57,575 nt of DNA from [Flexibacter] sp. ATCC 35208 (GTDB taxonomy: Bacteria > Bacteroidota > Bacteroidia > Chitinophagales > Chitinophagaceae): the NCBI RefSeq assembly GCF_001975825.1, contig NZ_MTKN01000052.1:1-57575 (forward strand), in the 5' to 3' direction. Shown piece by piece: positions 44,559 to 52,916 of this stretch. The notes under the pieces were generated by a model. That model made no database searches. It saw nothing but the letters and a program-made list of their open reading frames with translations, and was not told where the DNA came from. The first letter of the stretch is position 1, and each line of letters begins with the position of its first letter. Made by a program: the position numbers and the translations under genes.

Positions 44559-44843
44559 ATGAGTACAGTTTCGCACAATGTATATTTTGAAGGAAAAGTG
44601 CAAAGCCTCGGCATCGATGTAGAAAAAGGGAAAGCAACTGTCGGCGTGATGAAAAAGGGAACGTATGTATTTAACACCGGATCGCCTGAAACAATGGTCA
44701 TTGTGTTAGGCGAAATGAGTGCAAAAGTGAAAGGTGGTGAGTGGGTGAAATACAAGCAGAACGAGCGTTTTGAGGTGGCTGCAAACTCTTCATTTGAAGT
44801 AAATTGCGACACAGATGTAGCATATATCTGTTACTACAATTAA
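44559..44843 (+). CDS. ppnP: Pyrimidine/purine nucleoside phosphorylase
   Basis: 94-residue single-domain cupin of the PpnP (YaiE, DUF1255) family, which splits many nucleosides with phosphate into base and ribose-1-phosphate. Family features: VYFEGKVQSLGID, KKGTYVFNTGSPETM, and FEVAANSSFEV near the C-terminus. The length is exactly typical. It is monocistronic with its own terminator. Confidence 0.93.
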   Translation: MSTVSHNVYFEGKVQSLGIDVEKGKATVGVMKKGTYVFNTGSPETMVIVLGEMSAKVKGGEWVKYKQNERFEVAANSSFEVNCDTDVAYICYYN

Positions 44844-44851
44844 AATATTTG

Positions 44852-44879
44852 AATGCCGGAGATTACCTCTCCGGCATTT
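44852..44879 (+). terminator. Terminator of ppnP
   Basis: Perfect arms AATGCCGGAGA / TCTCCGGCATT around a five-base loop. Confidence 0.75.
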
Positions 44880-44881
44880 AA

Positions 44882-45097
44882 CTACTAAAAACCAAATTTG
44901 ACCTTTTCGAGGAATCCTACTTTTACCTCAACCCAAAAAACCAAAAAGATTATAAAGAAATCAAGGAAAAACCCACCCTGTCTTATAACAACGAAGACTA
45001 TGGCAATCGTAAAGATGAATGTGAAAGAAATGCATATTATGAGGCCTTAGGTTGGCCCAGGCCAATAACAGACTTAGATCTGCCACATTCCAATTAA
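44882..45097 (+). pseudogene. Orphan 3' gene fragment
   Basis: A start-less open frame of 71 codons with protein-like composition (FDLFEESYFYLNPKNQ, ERNAYYEALGWPRPITDLDL) ending in a normal stop. It reads as the C-terminal end of a lost gene. I do not recognise the family. It begins immediately after the ppnP terminator. Confidence 0.4.
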
Positions 45098-45205
45098 ATT
45101 ATTGTAGTATGTAGTTTCTCACTGTACTATGCCTATCTATTGCATCTAACACCTTTGCCCAAAACTGTAACGGTGCAGCCAAATTTTATTTTATTATAAA
45201 TATCC

Positions 45206-45607
45206 TTATACCAACCCATCCTCCTTCAACTTCCCAAACGCGATCAACACGCCCGGCACCTGCTTCTCCTCCCTCTCATAACTCTCCAGGTCAAAAAACC
45301 TCACCTCCCCAATCTCCGCCGAAGGCACCACCTCCTGCTTTAACTCATGTAAAAAACAATCCTGCTCCATCACCATATCCTCCTCCCCAAATGCCGGCGC
45401 CGTTATATGATAATACCACTTCAACTCCTCCACAGGAATCAATATATTCAACTCCTCCTGCACCTCCCGCTGCATAGCCTCCACTGCCGTCTCCCCTGCA
45501 TCAATCTTCCCGCCCGGCAAATACCACGCCTGCTTATTCTTACTAAAAGCCAATAATAACTTCCTGTTTTGTACCACCACCAATCCGGCTGTATATATAC
45601 ATTTCAT
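45206..45607 (-). CDS. NUDIX hydrolase
   Basis: 133-residue pyrophosphohydrolase. The complete Nudix box starts GGKIDAGETAVEAMQREVQE and continues ELNI, preceded by the usual WYLPGG. The substrate (nucleotide sugar, oxidised nucleotide, or other diphosphate) cannot be told from sequence. A TATTTTTG box ends four bases before its ATG. Confidence 0.9.
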   Translation of the reverse strand: MKCIYTAGLVVVQNRKLLLAFSKNKQAWYLPGGKIDAGETAVEAMQREVQEELNILIPVEELKWYYHITAPAFGEEDMVMEQDCFLHELKQEVVPSAEIGEVRFFDLESYEREEKQVPGVLIAFGKLKEDGLV

Positions 45608-45611
45608 TCCA

Positions 45612-45619
45612 CAAAAATA
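45612..45619 (-). promoter_or_regulatory. TATTTTTG -7 box of the NUDIX gene
   Basis: Exact TAnnTTTG match on the minus strand ending four bases before the ATG. Confidence 0.55.
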
Positions 45620-45779
45620 AAAATTCGCAGGTCAAAATCCACAATTCAAAACTGAAATATCATTTCAGACACCCGATGATCATTGAAGGGGAAACCATTT
45701 CGTAGATTAGTCATTAGCTCTTCTTACATAATTTGCTAACTTACCGCAAACACACACTCATTACAACTATATTGTCAGT

Positions 45780-48200
45780 ATGTTTAGATTAGACACAACC
45801 CTATTGTTAATCTGCCTGTTATGTACAATTGTTTACCCGACACTTGCTCAACAGGGAACAGGAGGGAAAATATCCGGCCACGTAAAGGATGACAAGAACG
45901 AACCTATGAATTTTGCGACAGTCGTTTTATTAAAGCAACAGGATTCTGCTTTAGTTAAAGGGGCTATCACAGATCAGACAGGTGGCTACCAGTTCGAGAA
46001 TATACCCAAAGGAGCCTATCTGATAAAAATATCACAGGTAGGTTATCAGACGAAGTTCATTCCAATTACCACAGAAGGCCCAAACACCACGCTGGAAACT
46101 GCTGTTTTATCGACGGTTACCAAAAACCTGAAAGAAGTAAATATCACTGCCGAAAAAAAGCTGATTGAATTAAGTGGTGAAAAGCTCATCTTCAATGTAT
46201 CCAATAGCATCACGTCTGCTGGCAACAATGCTTTAGAAACCCTGCGAAAGGCTCCTGGTGTAGCAGTTTCTACGGATGACCAGATCTCTCTGAAAGGAAA
46301 TACCGGCGTGCTTGTAATGATCAATGGCAAACAATCTTATTTGACCGGGAGTGACCTGGCCGATATGTTGAAAAGTATGCCCTCCAGTAATATTGAAGCC
46401 ATAGAAATCGTCAGCAATCCATCTGCCCGTTTTGATGCTGCCGGCACTGCAGGTATTATCAATATCAGATTAAAAAAAGACAGAACCAGGGGATTGAATG
46501 GCTCAGTTATCGTGAATGGCAATTACGGCATTACACCAAAGTACAGTGGTTCCGCAGACCTGAATTACAGAACTGATAAACTGAATCTATATGGTAATTA
46601 CAACAGTTATAAAGGTTCAACAGAGATCACGCAAACATTTGACAGAGATTATAGCGGCACACACTATGACCAGGTCGGAACCTTTTATTTTGACAGGCAA
46701 CAACAGGCTTTTAAAGCAGGCTTAGATTATCATATCAGCAACCGGTCTACCATCGGCTTTCTGATCAATGGCAATACCAGCCGCAATGGAACAAACTCTG
46801 TTAGCCGTACCTTCATATATAGCAACGCTGCCTCCATTGATTCTATCATGAAAGCGACCAGCCAGGGACCACAAAACCGTAATAATTTCAATTACAATGT
46901 AAACTATAGCTATCATGATTCGACTGGCAAAGAACTGAATGTGGATCTGGACTACGTGAATTTCGACAGAAATGACAAAAGCTATCAACCTAATATTTAT
47001 TACGATCCTACAGAAACCACCGTACTCAGCTCAGTAAACTATCGTATTAATACGCCCGCAAACATTCATATTTATGTAGGCAAGACAGATTATTCCCAAC
47101 CATTGTTCAAAGGGAAACTGGGTATAGGTGGAAAGGTCAGCGCTGTCAATACAGATAATGATTTCCTGTTCTATAATATAGAAGAAGGGAAGAATGTAAC
47201 GGACAGCAGCAAAACAAACAACTTTGTATATAAAGAGCAAGTCTATGCCTTTTATGTGAACTACAATATCAAATTAAGTAAATGGAGTATTCAAGCAGGG
47301 CTCCGTGGTGAACAAACCAATTCAAGAGGTCTACTGAAAGCCTTAACAAATGTAACTGATGAAGATGTGAAAAGAAGTTATCTGAATTTCTTCCCTTCTG
47401 CATCCGTTTCCTATGCCATGAACGATGCTCACTCCTTTAATGCGGCTTATAGCCGCCGCATAGGCAGACCCACCTATCAGGACCTGAATCCTTTCGAAAA
47501 AAGAATGGATGAACTGACGTATCAGAAAGGGAATGCCTTTTTAAAACCACAATATTCCAATAGCTTCTCACTAAGTTATGCATTCAGACAATACTTGATT
47601 GTCTCTGCAGACTATGTGCATACCAGAGATGTATCTGCACCAATTGTGGAAACGACAGATGGCAACAAACTCGTGTATGCCATTCAGAATATCGCATCCA
47701 GCGATAACATGAGTCTCGCAATTTCTTCCAATCTGGAGTTTTTCAAATGGTGGAACTGTTACCTGAATACGAATCTATACCGTGCCGTTTATAAGGGAAC
47801 AATCGATCAGTCTGCACTGAACAATAACACGCTGACTTTTATGTATAGTGCAACAAACACCTTTAAGCTTACACCTGTTACTGCACTCGAAGTATCTGTA
47901 TGGGGCAGAACAGCAGAAGTATATGGTTCATTCACAAACGGGGCACAAGCGACTATAGATGCAGGTGTGTCACAACAACTATGGGGTAAAAAAGCTACTG
48001 TAAAAGTAGCTTGTTCAGATATCTTCTACACCTTAGGCTCCACCAGTAGCAGCAATTTTAATGGCGTGAACCTAAGCAGTAAAATCATGCCTGAAACCAG
48101 AATGCTCAAGTTATCATTCGCCTATCGTTTCGGCAGCAATCAGATCAAAGCAGCGAGAAACAGGAATACAGGTTCTTCTGAAGAACGCAATAGAATTTAA
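45780..48200 (+). CDS. Outer membrane beta-barrel (TonB-receptor-like) protein with carboxypeptidase-regulatory domain
   Basis: 806-residue outer-membrane protein. The signal peptide ends TLAQ. Residues about 28-115 form a CarboxypepD_reg-like domain (GKISGHVKDDKNEPMNFATV). A plug-like region follows (ALETLRKAPGVAVSTDD, VLVMINGKQSYLTG, IEIVSNPSARFDAAGTAGI), and then a barrel of the OMP_b-brl_3 type to the C-terminus. This group lacks a SusD partner and is often linked to peptides, siderophores or unknown ligands. No TonB-box is evident at the N-terminus. It precedes an acpS fragment. Confidence 0.88.
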   Translation: MFRLDTTLLLICLLCTIVYPTLAQQGTGGKISGHVKDDKNEPMNFATVVLLKQQDSALVKGAITDQTGGYQFENIPKGAYLIKISQVGYQTKFIPITTEGPNTTLETAVLSTVTKNLKEVNITAEKKLIELSGEKLIFNVSNSITSAGNNALETLRKAPGVAVSTDDQISLKGNTGVLVMINGKQSYLTGSDLADMLKSMPSSNIEAIEIVSNPSARFDAAGTAGIINIRLKKDRTRGLNGSVIVNGNYGITPKYSGSADLNYRTDKLNLYGNYNSYKGSTEITQTFDRDYSGTHYDQVGTFYFDRQQQAFKAGLDYHISNRSTIGFLINGNTSRNGTNSVSRTFIYSNAASIDSIMKATSQGPQNRNNFNYNVNYSYHDSTGKELNVDLDYVNFDRNDKSYQPNIYYDPTETTVLSSVNYRINTPANIHIYVGKTDYSQPLFKGKLGIGGKVSAVNTDNDFLFYNIEEGKNVTDSSKTNNFVYKEQVYAFYVNYNIKLSKWSIQAGLRGEQTNSRGLLKALTNVTDEDVKRSYLNFFPSASVSYAMNDAHSFNAAYSRRIGRPTYQDLNPFEKRMDELTYQKGNAFLKPQYSNSFSLSYAFRQYLIVSADYVHTRDVSAPIVETTDGNKLVYAIQNIASSDNMSLAISSNLEFFKWWNCYLNTNLYRAVYKGTIDQSALNNNTLTFMYSATNTFKLTPVTALEVSVWGRTAEVYGSFTNGAQATIDAGVSQQLWGKKATVKVACSDIFYTLGSTSSSNFNGVNLSSKIMPETRMLKLSFAYRFGSNQIKAARNRNTGSSEERNRI

Positions 48201-48203
48201 AAT

Positions 48204-48383
48204 ATGAAAATCAGCTCAGGTATAGACATCATTGAAATAGCAACGGTAAAGACGCTGATAGACCGGCATGGTGAACGATTTCTGAAAAGAGCATTTACAG
48301 AAAAGGAAGTTGCTTATTGCCGTGATAAGAACAACAACGGCTGGAGTAAAATACCAAGAACAGGGAATGCTAAACTGGAATGA
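48204..48383 (+). pseudogene. acpS: Holo-ACP synthase N-terminal fragment
   Basis: 59 codons beginning MKISSGIDIIEIATVKTLI, then RHGERFLKRAFTEKEVAYC, the unmistakable AcpS N-terminus with the metal-binding Asp (GIDIIEI). After residue 42 it changes to unrelated sequence (NNNGWSKIPRTGNAKLE) and stops; a working AcpS has about 125 residues with an essential Glu-containing second half. An intact copy must exist elsewhere because the enzyme is essential. The fragment begins four bases after the barrel gene. Confidence 0.8.
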
Positions 48384-48445
48384 TTTTTTTATATCTTACT
48401 TTTTATAAAAAAAGATATTTTGTTACCTGTTTATTCGAATAAGTT

Positions 48446-49150
48446 ATGAAACAAATTATTTATTTACTACTGGCACTAATTCTTTGCAGCTGTGCCAGAC
48501 GAATCAATGGCAGTAGAAATATCATCACTAAAACAATTGACATTGGTAATTACACTGAGATTCATGCAAGGGCGTCTACTAATGTGTATCTTGATTCAAC
48601 CCTCGATGGAAAGATCAGGATAGAGGCCCCGGAGGAACTGATGGATCATATCCTTTGTGAAGTAAAAGATAATGCACTGACCGTAGGTTTTAATAACTCT
48701 TTTAAATGGTGGGAAATGCGCTTTGGTCAGGGTATAAATGTATATGTTCCCTGCAGACATATTACCAGACTGGTAAAAACCGGTAGCGCCAATATAAGTG
48801 GTTCATTGGAAACAACACAGCTTGCTATTGAAACCGGGGGGTCCGGACATGTAAATATTAATGTAAACTGTCAGGAGATCAGAGTGTCAAAAGGAGGTTC
48901 ATCAGGTGTTACACTAAAAGGCAGGTGCACTACTTTGGATGCGAACCTTGGTGGCAGTGGGCATCTGGATGCCGGGGAGCTGGCTACGGACGTAGTTAAT
49001 ATCAGAACCGGCGGAAGTACCCATGCGACAGTTAATTGTAATACCACCCTGGTTGCATCTGCATCTGGTAGTTCCAAAATTAATTATTCAGGCAATCCAT
49101 CGGTGACTAAAAGAATAAGTGGTAGTGCGAAAGTGAGAAAAGCAAACTAA
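48446..49150 (+). CDS. GIN-domain (DUF2807) lipoprotein
   Basis: 234-residue exported lipoprotein. The signal peptide ends in the lipobox LCSC. Residues about 30-215 are a head-GIN (DUF2807) beta-helix with repeated Gly/Ser turns: TGSANISGSLETTQLAIETG, GGSGHVNINVNCQEIRVSKG, GGSGHLDAGELATDVVNIRT. The domain is widespread in Bacteroidota and of unknown role, presumed to be an adhesin or surface scaffold. It is monocistronic. Confidence 0.9.
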   Translation: MKQIIYLLLALILCSCARRINGSRNIITKTIDIGNYTEIHARASTNVYLDSTLDGKIRIEAPEELMDHILCEVKDNALTVGFNNSFKWWEMRFGQGINVYVPCRHITRLVKTGSANISGSLETTQLAIETGGSGHVNINVNCQEIRVSKGGSSGVTLKGRCTTLDANLGGSGHLDAGELATDVVNIRTGGSTHATVNCNTTLVASASGSSKINYSGNPSVTKRISGSAKVRKAN

Positions 49151-49193
49151 ATTATCAGACCGGCGTTTTTCTCCGGCCTGTTTATTTTTTCAA

Positions 49194-49201
49194 TATATTT
49201 G
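49194..49201 (+). promoter_or_regulatory. TATATTTG -7 box of the alanine/saccharopine dehydrogenase-like gene
   Basis: Exact TAnnTTTG match 21 bases before the ATG at 49223. It overlaps an alternative TTG start and so argues against that start. Confidence 0.6.
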
Positions 49202-49222
49202 GCTCCACACCAAATCACCAGT

Positions 49223-50419
49223 ATGTTATATATCGCACTGATTCGGGAAGAAAAACAGCCCCACGATAATCGCGTCGCCTTTACTCCACAACAATGTCAA
49301 TGGATTGCACAACACTACTCCCAGGTCACCATCGTCGTACAGCCCTCCCCATGGCGCTGCTACAAGGATGAAGAATATGAGAGAGCCGGCATCACACTGT
49401 CAGAAGACCTGTCTCACTGCCAGATCCTGCTAGGTATTAAAGAAGTGCCTGCTGAGAAATTAATGCCAGGCAAGACATATTTATTCTTTTCTCATACACG
49501 GAAAAAACAACCACAGAACCAGCAGATGCTAAAAACCATCCTGGAAAAGAAAATCAACCTCATCGATTATGAATGCCTCGTCCATCCCGATGGACAACGG
49601 ATATTGGGGTTTGGTTTCTTTGCAGGCGTAGTAGGCGCCCACAATGGTTTGCTGGCTTATGGCCGGAAAACAGGCACGTTCTCACTCACACCAGTGTACG
49701 CCTGCCATGATTTTAAAGAACTGATCAATCATTATTTCGGCGCCAAACTACCACCACTCAAGATTGTGATCACTGGTTCAGGCCGGGTGGCTGCGGGTAC
49801 CCTGGAAGTAATGGGCTTACTGGGTATTAAATACCTGCCACCAGAAGAGTTCCTGATCAACTCCTACACTTATCCGGTATATACCCAGTTAAAAGCCGGA
49901 GAGCTGTACCTGAGAAAGTCCGATAAGACCTACGGCAGGGAAGATTTCCACCTGCACCCTGATCAATATGATTGCCGGTTTATGCCTTTTGTAACGGCAT
50001 CGGATATTCTCATGAATGGGATCTATTGGGATGAACGCATCCCTCCACTGTTCACCTGGGATGATCTGGCGAAAAGCAACTTCAGGATCAAAGTGATTGC
50101 TGATATCACGGATGATACTAATGGATCCGTACCCTGTAACCTGGGTGACTGCACCATTGAGGAACCGGTATATGGCGTGAACCGGCACACAAGGCAACAA
50201 ACAGCCCCGTACCTGCAGGATACTGTCGATATGATGTGTGTGAGTAATCTGCCAAATGAGTTGCCAAGAGATGCCTCGCAGTATTTCGGCGATCAGTTGA
50301 TGAAGTATGTATTCGATGATTTATTAAAGTCGGAGAGTACAATCATTCACAATGCAACTATTGCTACCAATGGGGCGCTTACGGAGCGGTTTGGCTATTT
50401 AGAGGATTATGTATCATAA
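49223..50419 (+). CDS. NAD(P)-dependent alanine/saccharopine dehydrogenase-like enzyme
   Basis: About 398-residue protein of the alanine dehydrogenase/transhydrogenase N-terminal fold. Residues 1-130 form the AlaDh_PNT_N-like domain (IALIREEKQPHDNRVAFTP with the catalytic Lys/Arg cluster; LFFSHTRKKQPQNQ). The nucleotide-binding region has IVITGSGRVAAGTLEVM near residue 185. It best resembles lysine-forming saccharopine dehydrogenase-type proteins of Bacteroidota. The conserved DITDDTNGSVP segment supports that family. It would oxidise or reduce an amino acid at the expense of NAD(P). Exact substrate uncertain. Confidence 0.82.
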   Translation: MLYIALIREEKQPHDNRVAFTPQQCQWIAQHYSQVTIVVQPSPWRCYKDEEYERAGITLSEDLSHCQILLGIKEVPAEKLMPGKTYLFFSHTRKKQPQNQQMLKTILEKKINLIDYECLVHPDGQRILGFGFFAGVVGAHNGLLAYGRKTGTFSLTPVYACHDFKELINHYFGAKLPPLKIVITGSGRVAAGTLEVMGLLGIKYLPPEEFLINSYTYPVYTQLKAGELYLRKSDKTYGREDFHLHPDQYDCRFMPFVTASDILMNGIYWDERIPPLFTWDDLAKSNFRIKVIADITDDTNGSVPCNLGDCTIEEPVYGVNRHTRQQTAPYLQDTVDMMCVSNLPNELPRDASQYFGDQLMKYVFDDLLKSESTIIHNATIATNGALTERFGYLEDYVS

Positions 50420-50424
50420 TAAAG

Positions 50425-50462
50425 AAAAAGGCGTCTCAATGATGATTGAGACGCCTTTTTTA
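50425..50462. terminator. Bidirectional terminator between convergent genes
   Basis: AAAAAGGCGTCTCAA / TTGAGACGCCTTTTT perfect arms around a six-base loop. Confidence 0.93.
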
Positions 50463-50472
50463 AGTATATCAT

Positions 50473-51015
50473 TTAGGCACGCAGCCATTTTTTCATCGGA
50501 GGAAAATCTTCTTTGTCACCTGCCTTCGTCATCATGCCCACACTCTGTAACATTAATATTCCTATATAATCATTCATACGACAGCTTTCCATAATATCAC
50601 TACTGCCACCCCTGTAACCTTCTTCATGAAAAACATAATCAGGATCTATATCCAGATGCAGGCAGGCCGCGTATGACCAGGCAATTGCCATGATCTCTTC
50701 TGCCTCCCTGTCCTTCCGCTTAATAATCGCATTTTCTGTTAAACGGGCGCGATCTTTCGTTGATACGACGGCAACATGGCCCGCTTCATGAAGTATATCT
50801 CCCGGGTATTTCAACGTGTCCCTGTCAATGATGATAGTACCGTTCTCAATCAGGAAACCCGGTAAAAAGCTATCATCACCTAAACTCCTGAATATTGTCT
50901 GAATGCCGATAGCATTCACGAAAGCAATACATTTCTCAAATGTGACTATGTCATCATGTTCATTATTAATCATATTCGCGGAAGGTACGAATAACCGCTG
51001 GAAATCCCCATCCAA
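50473..51015 (-). CDS. HEAGH-motif putative metallopeptidase-like protein
   Basis: 180-residue cytoplasmic protein with a gluzincin-like HEAGH motif (ILHEAGHVAVV near residue 96) followed about 35 residues later by EAEEIMAIAWSYAA, a reasonable place for the third metal ligand, as in small ImmA/IrrE-type proteases. No regulatory domain is attached. It ends three bases before the MscS gene begins on the same strand order, so the two are probably cotranscribed. Activity and substrate unknown. Confidence 0.65.
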   Translation of the reverse strand: MDGDFQRLFVPSANMINNEHDDIVTFEKCIAFVNAIGIQTIFRSLGDDSFLPGFLIENGTIIIDRDTLKYPGDILHEAGHVAVVSTKDRARLTENAIIKRKDREAEEIMAIAWSYAACLHLDIDPDYVFHEEGYRGGSSDIMESCRMNDYIGILMLQSVGMMTKAGDKEDFPPMKKWLRA

Positions 51016-51018
51016 AGA

Positions 51019-52068
51019 TTAATTATTATTCGCATTGAATACCGTCTGTGTCGGATATGCAAACTGAATACCCCGCTTCGCAAACTCTCTGAAAATAGCA
51101 AGGTTGATCACCTGCTGTATATCCATATACTTATTATAATCACTTGTCAGTACATTGTACACCACCTCAAATTTCAAACTATACGGCCCATAAGTCGCAA
51201 AATGCGCCCTGTCAAATGCAATGCCTTCCTGTGCAGTGATGATGGTTTTTAAAATAGCAGGTATCTCTTCTATCACATCGGCAGGAGTTTCATACACCAC
51301 ATCCAGCACAAATGCAATCCTGCGCTTCTCCATTCTTTTGAAGTTGTGAATGCGTGAGTCTGTCAATTGCTTATTAGAGAAGATCATTTCCTCTCCACTG
51401 GTGCTACGGATACGGGTTGTCTTTACACCAATCTCCATCACTGTACCACTCTTGTCTCCTACCAGTATCGCATCACCTATCTCAAAAGGTCTGTCAAAGA
51501 AGATCACGAAATAACAAAACAGATCACTCAATATATTCTGTGAAGCCAGTGCAATGGCCACACCACCAATACCCAAACTCGTGATGATCGTTGTGACATT
51601 GTACCCGAAATTATCCAGCAGAAACACGATCGCAATACACCATAATACAAGGTTGATGATCATCAATATCCCCTTCACTTCACTCCTTCTTGCATCTGCA
51701 TAGGATCGCTTTTGTAAATAAGAGATCAAAGCATATTCGATGAGCATCGTCAATACCCGCAACACGAAAAAGGTATTGATCAATACCATCACACCATGCA
51801 TTCCATTCGCCAACTTTACCGGCAGTACGAGGTAATGAATACCACCATAAATCACCGTGATGTAGAGTGCCGGCATTATTGCACGGTCTATGACGCCGAT
51901 GATGAAATCATCTACTGTATTGACGGTTCTTTCCGCCCATTTTCTTAACCTGTGTAATACGATACTTTTGATAATGCGCAGAGCGATCAATCCAATTACG
52001 ATAACTCCCAACGCGATGACATAGGCATACAAAGTATTCCCCCAAAAGATCTGATTTAAACCTTCCAT
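51019..52068 (-). CDS. MscS-family mechanosensitive ion channel
   Basis: 349-residue inner-membrane protein with about four helices in residues 15-175. The conserved pore/beta domain begins with GIGGVAIALASQNILSDL, and then FCYFVIFFDRPFEIGDAI, KSGTVMEIGVKTTRIRSTSG and IFSNKQLTDSRI follow. It opens on membrane tension after hypo-osmotic shock. The C-terminal cytosolic vestibule is complete. It is followed by the HEAGH gene and preceded by trmN6-like, 21 bases away. Confidence 0.92.
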   Translation of the reverse strand: MEGLNQIFWGNTLYAYVIALGVIVIGLIALRIIKSIVLHRLRKWAERTVNTVDDFIIGVIDRAIMPALYITVIYGGIHYLVLPVKLANGMHGVMVLINTFFVLRVLTMLIEYALISYLQKRSYADARRSEVKGILMIINLVLWCIAIVFLLDNFGYNVTTIITSLGIGGVAIALASQNILSDLFCYFVIFFDRPFEIGDAILVGDKSGTVMEIGVKTTRIRSTSGEEMIFSNKQLTDSRIHNFKRMEKRRIAFVLDVVYETPADVIEEIPAILKTIITAQEGIAFDRAHFATYGPYSLKFEVVYNVLTSDYNKYMDIQQVINLAIFREFAKRGIQFAYPTQTVFNANNN

Positions 52069-52089
52069 GCTGTGATGTTCTAACTAAAT

Positions 52090-52914
52090 TTATAAATACA
52101 AATAATAAGGCTGTAACAATGCCTTGAATGCCGCTGTGTAATCATTGCCTGCTTCCTTAATGGCCATTACTTCTTCATCGCGGGGTGTTTCTTCCCGGCC
52201 GAAAATAGCAATGGTGCGGAATTTGTCATGATTTACACTTTGCTTTACGTGTAGTACTTTGCGGGGATAAAATCCTTTTTGTGTGGCTAATACTTCAAAA
52301 GTGGCATAAGGCTTATAGGGTAACAAAACGGAGAAAACGCCTGATAAAGACAGGTTTTTATCAATCACATCCAGTAATGCTGAATAATTCAGGGTGGTGG
52401 TGTGCATGGCCTGATTCCTTAATTGATCCGGACTTTTTAAATCTGATTCATAAAAAGGAGGATTGGTGATGATGAGGTCGTGCTTTACCTCCAATGATAA
52501 TGTACGGGCATCACCAGTTAAGATATTTAATCTTGAAGCCCAGGGCGCATCAGCAAAATTCCGCTTTGCCTGACCTGCAGCTACAACATCCAGTTCTACG
52601 GCAGTAATAGAGGCTTCGCTGAATCTTTGCGCCAGCATCAGGCTCAATAGTCCTGTACCAGCTCCTATATCTAAAATACGAGGCGCCGGTAAAACTTTCT
52701 CTGAAGCAATATCAGCACTCACAGATACTTTCGCTGAAGTAACAGCAGCTCTCGCCGCCTCTTTTTCTTGTGAACCACCCCCACCTAACAATCCCTCTTC
52801 CGCCACATACCAACCCGTATACGCCCCCTGCAAACAGGCATCTGTGCACACTTTCATAGCACAATCTTCCTGATTCACCGTAAATTGTTTGAAACGAAAA
52901 AATTGATTCGCCAT
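52090..52914 (-). CDS. trmN6: tRNA1(Val) (adenine37-N6)-methyltransferase-like protein with an extra insert
   Basis: 274-residue SAM-dependent methyltransferase of the TrmN6/YfiC family. It starts with RFKQFTVNQEDCAMKVCTDA, the SAM motif is LDIGAGTGLLSLML, and the catalytic NPPF motif is in DLIITNPPFYES. The family methylates A37 of tRNA1(Val). Residues about 38-75 (GGGGSQEKEAARAAV and following) are an insertion before the first Rossmann strand that most relatives lack; it is Gly/Ala/Ser/Lys-rich and probably a flexible loop. The gene follows tsaD by two bases, so both tRNA-modifying genes are cotranscribed. Confidence 0.85.
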   Translation of the reverse strand: MANQFFRFKQFTVNQEDCAMKVCTDACLQGAYTGWYVAEEGLLGGGGSQEKEAARAAVTSAKVSVSADIASEKVLPAPRILDIGAGTGLLSLMLAQRFSEASITAVELDVVAAGQAKRNFADAPWASRLNILTGDARTLSLEVKHDLIITNPPFYESDLKSPDQLRNQAMHTTTLNYSALLDVIDKNLSLSGVFSVLLPYKPYATFEVLATQKGFYPRKVLHVKQSVNHDKFRTIAIFGREETPRDEEVMAIKEAGNDYTAAFKALLQPYYLYL

Positions 52915-52916
52915 AT

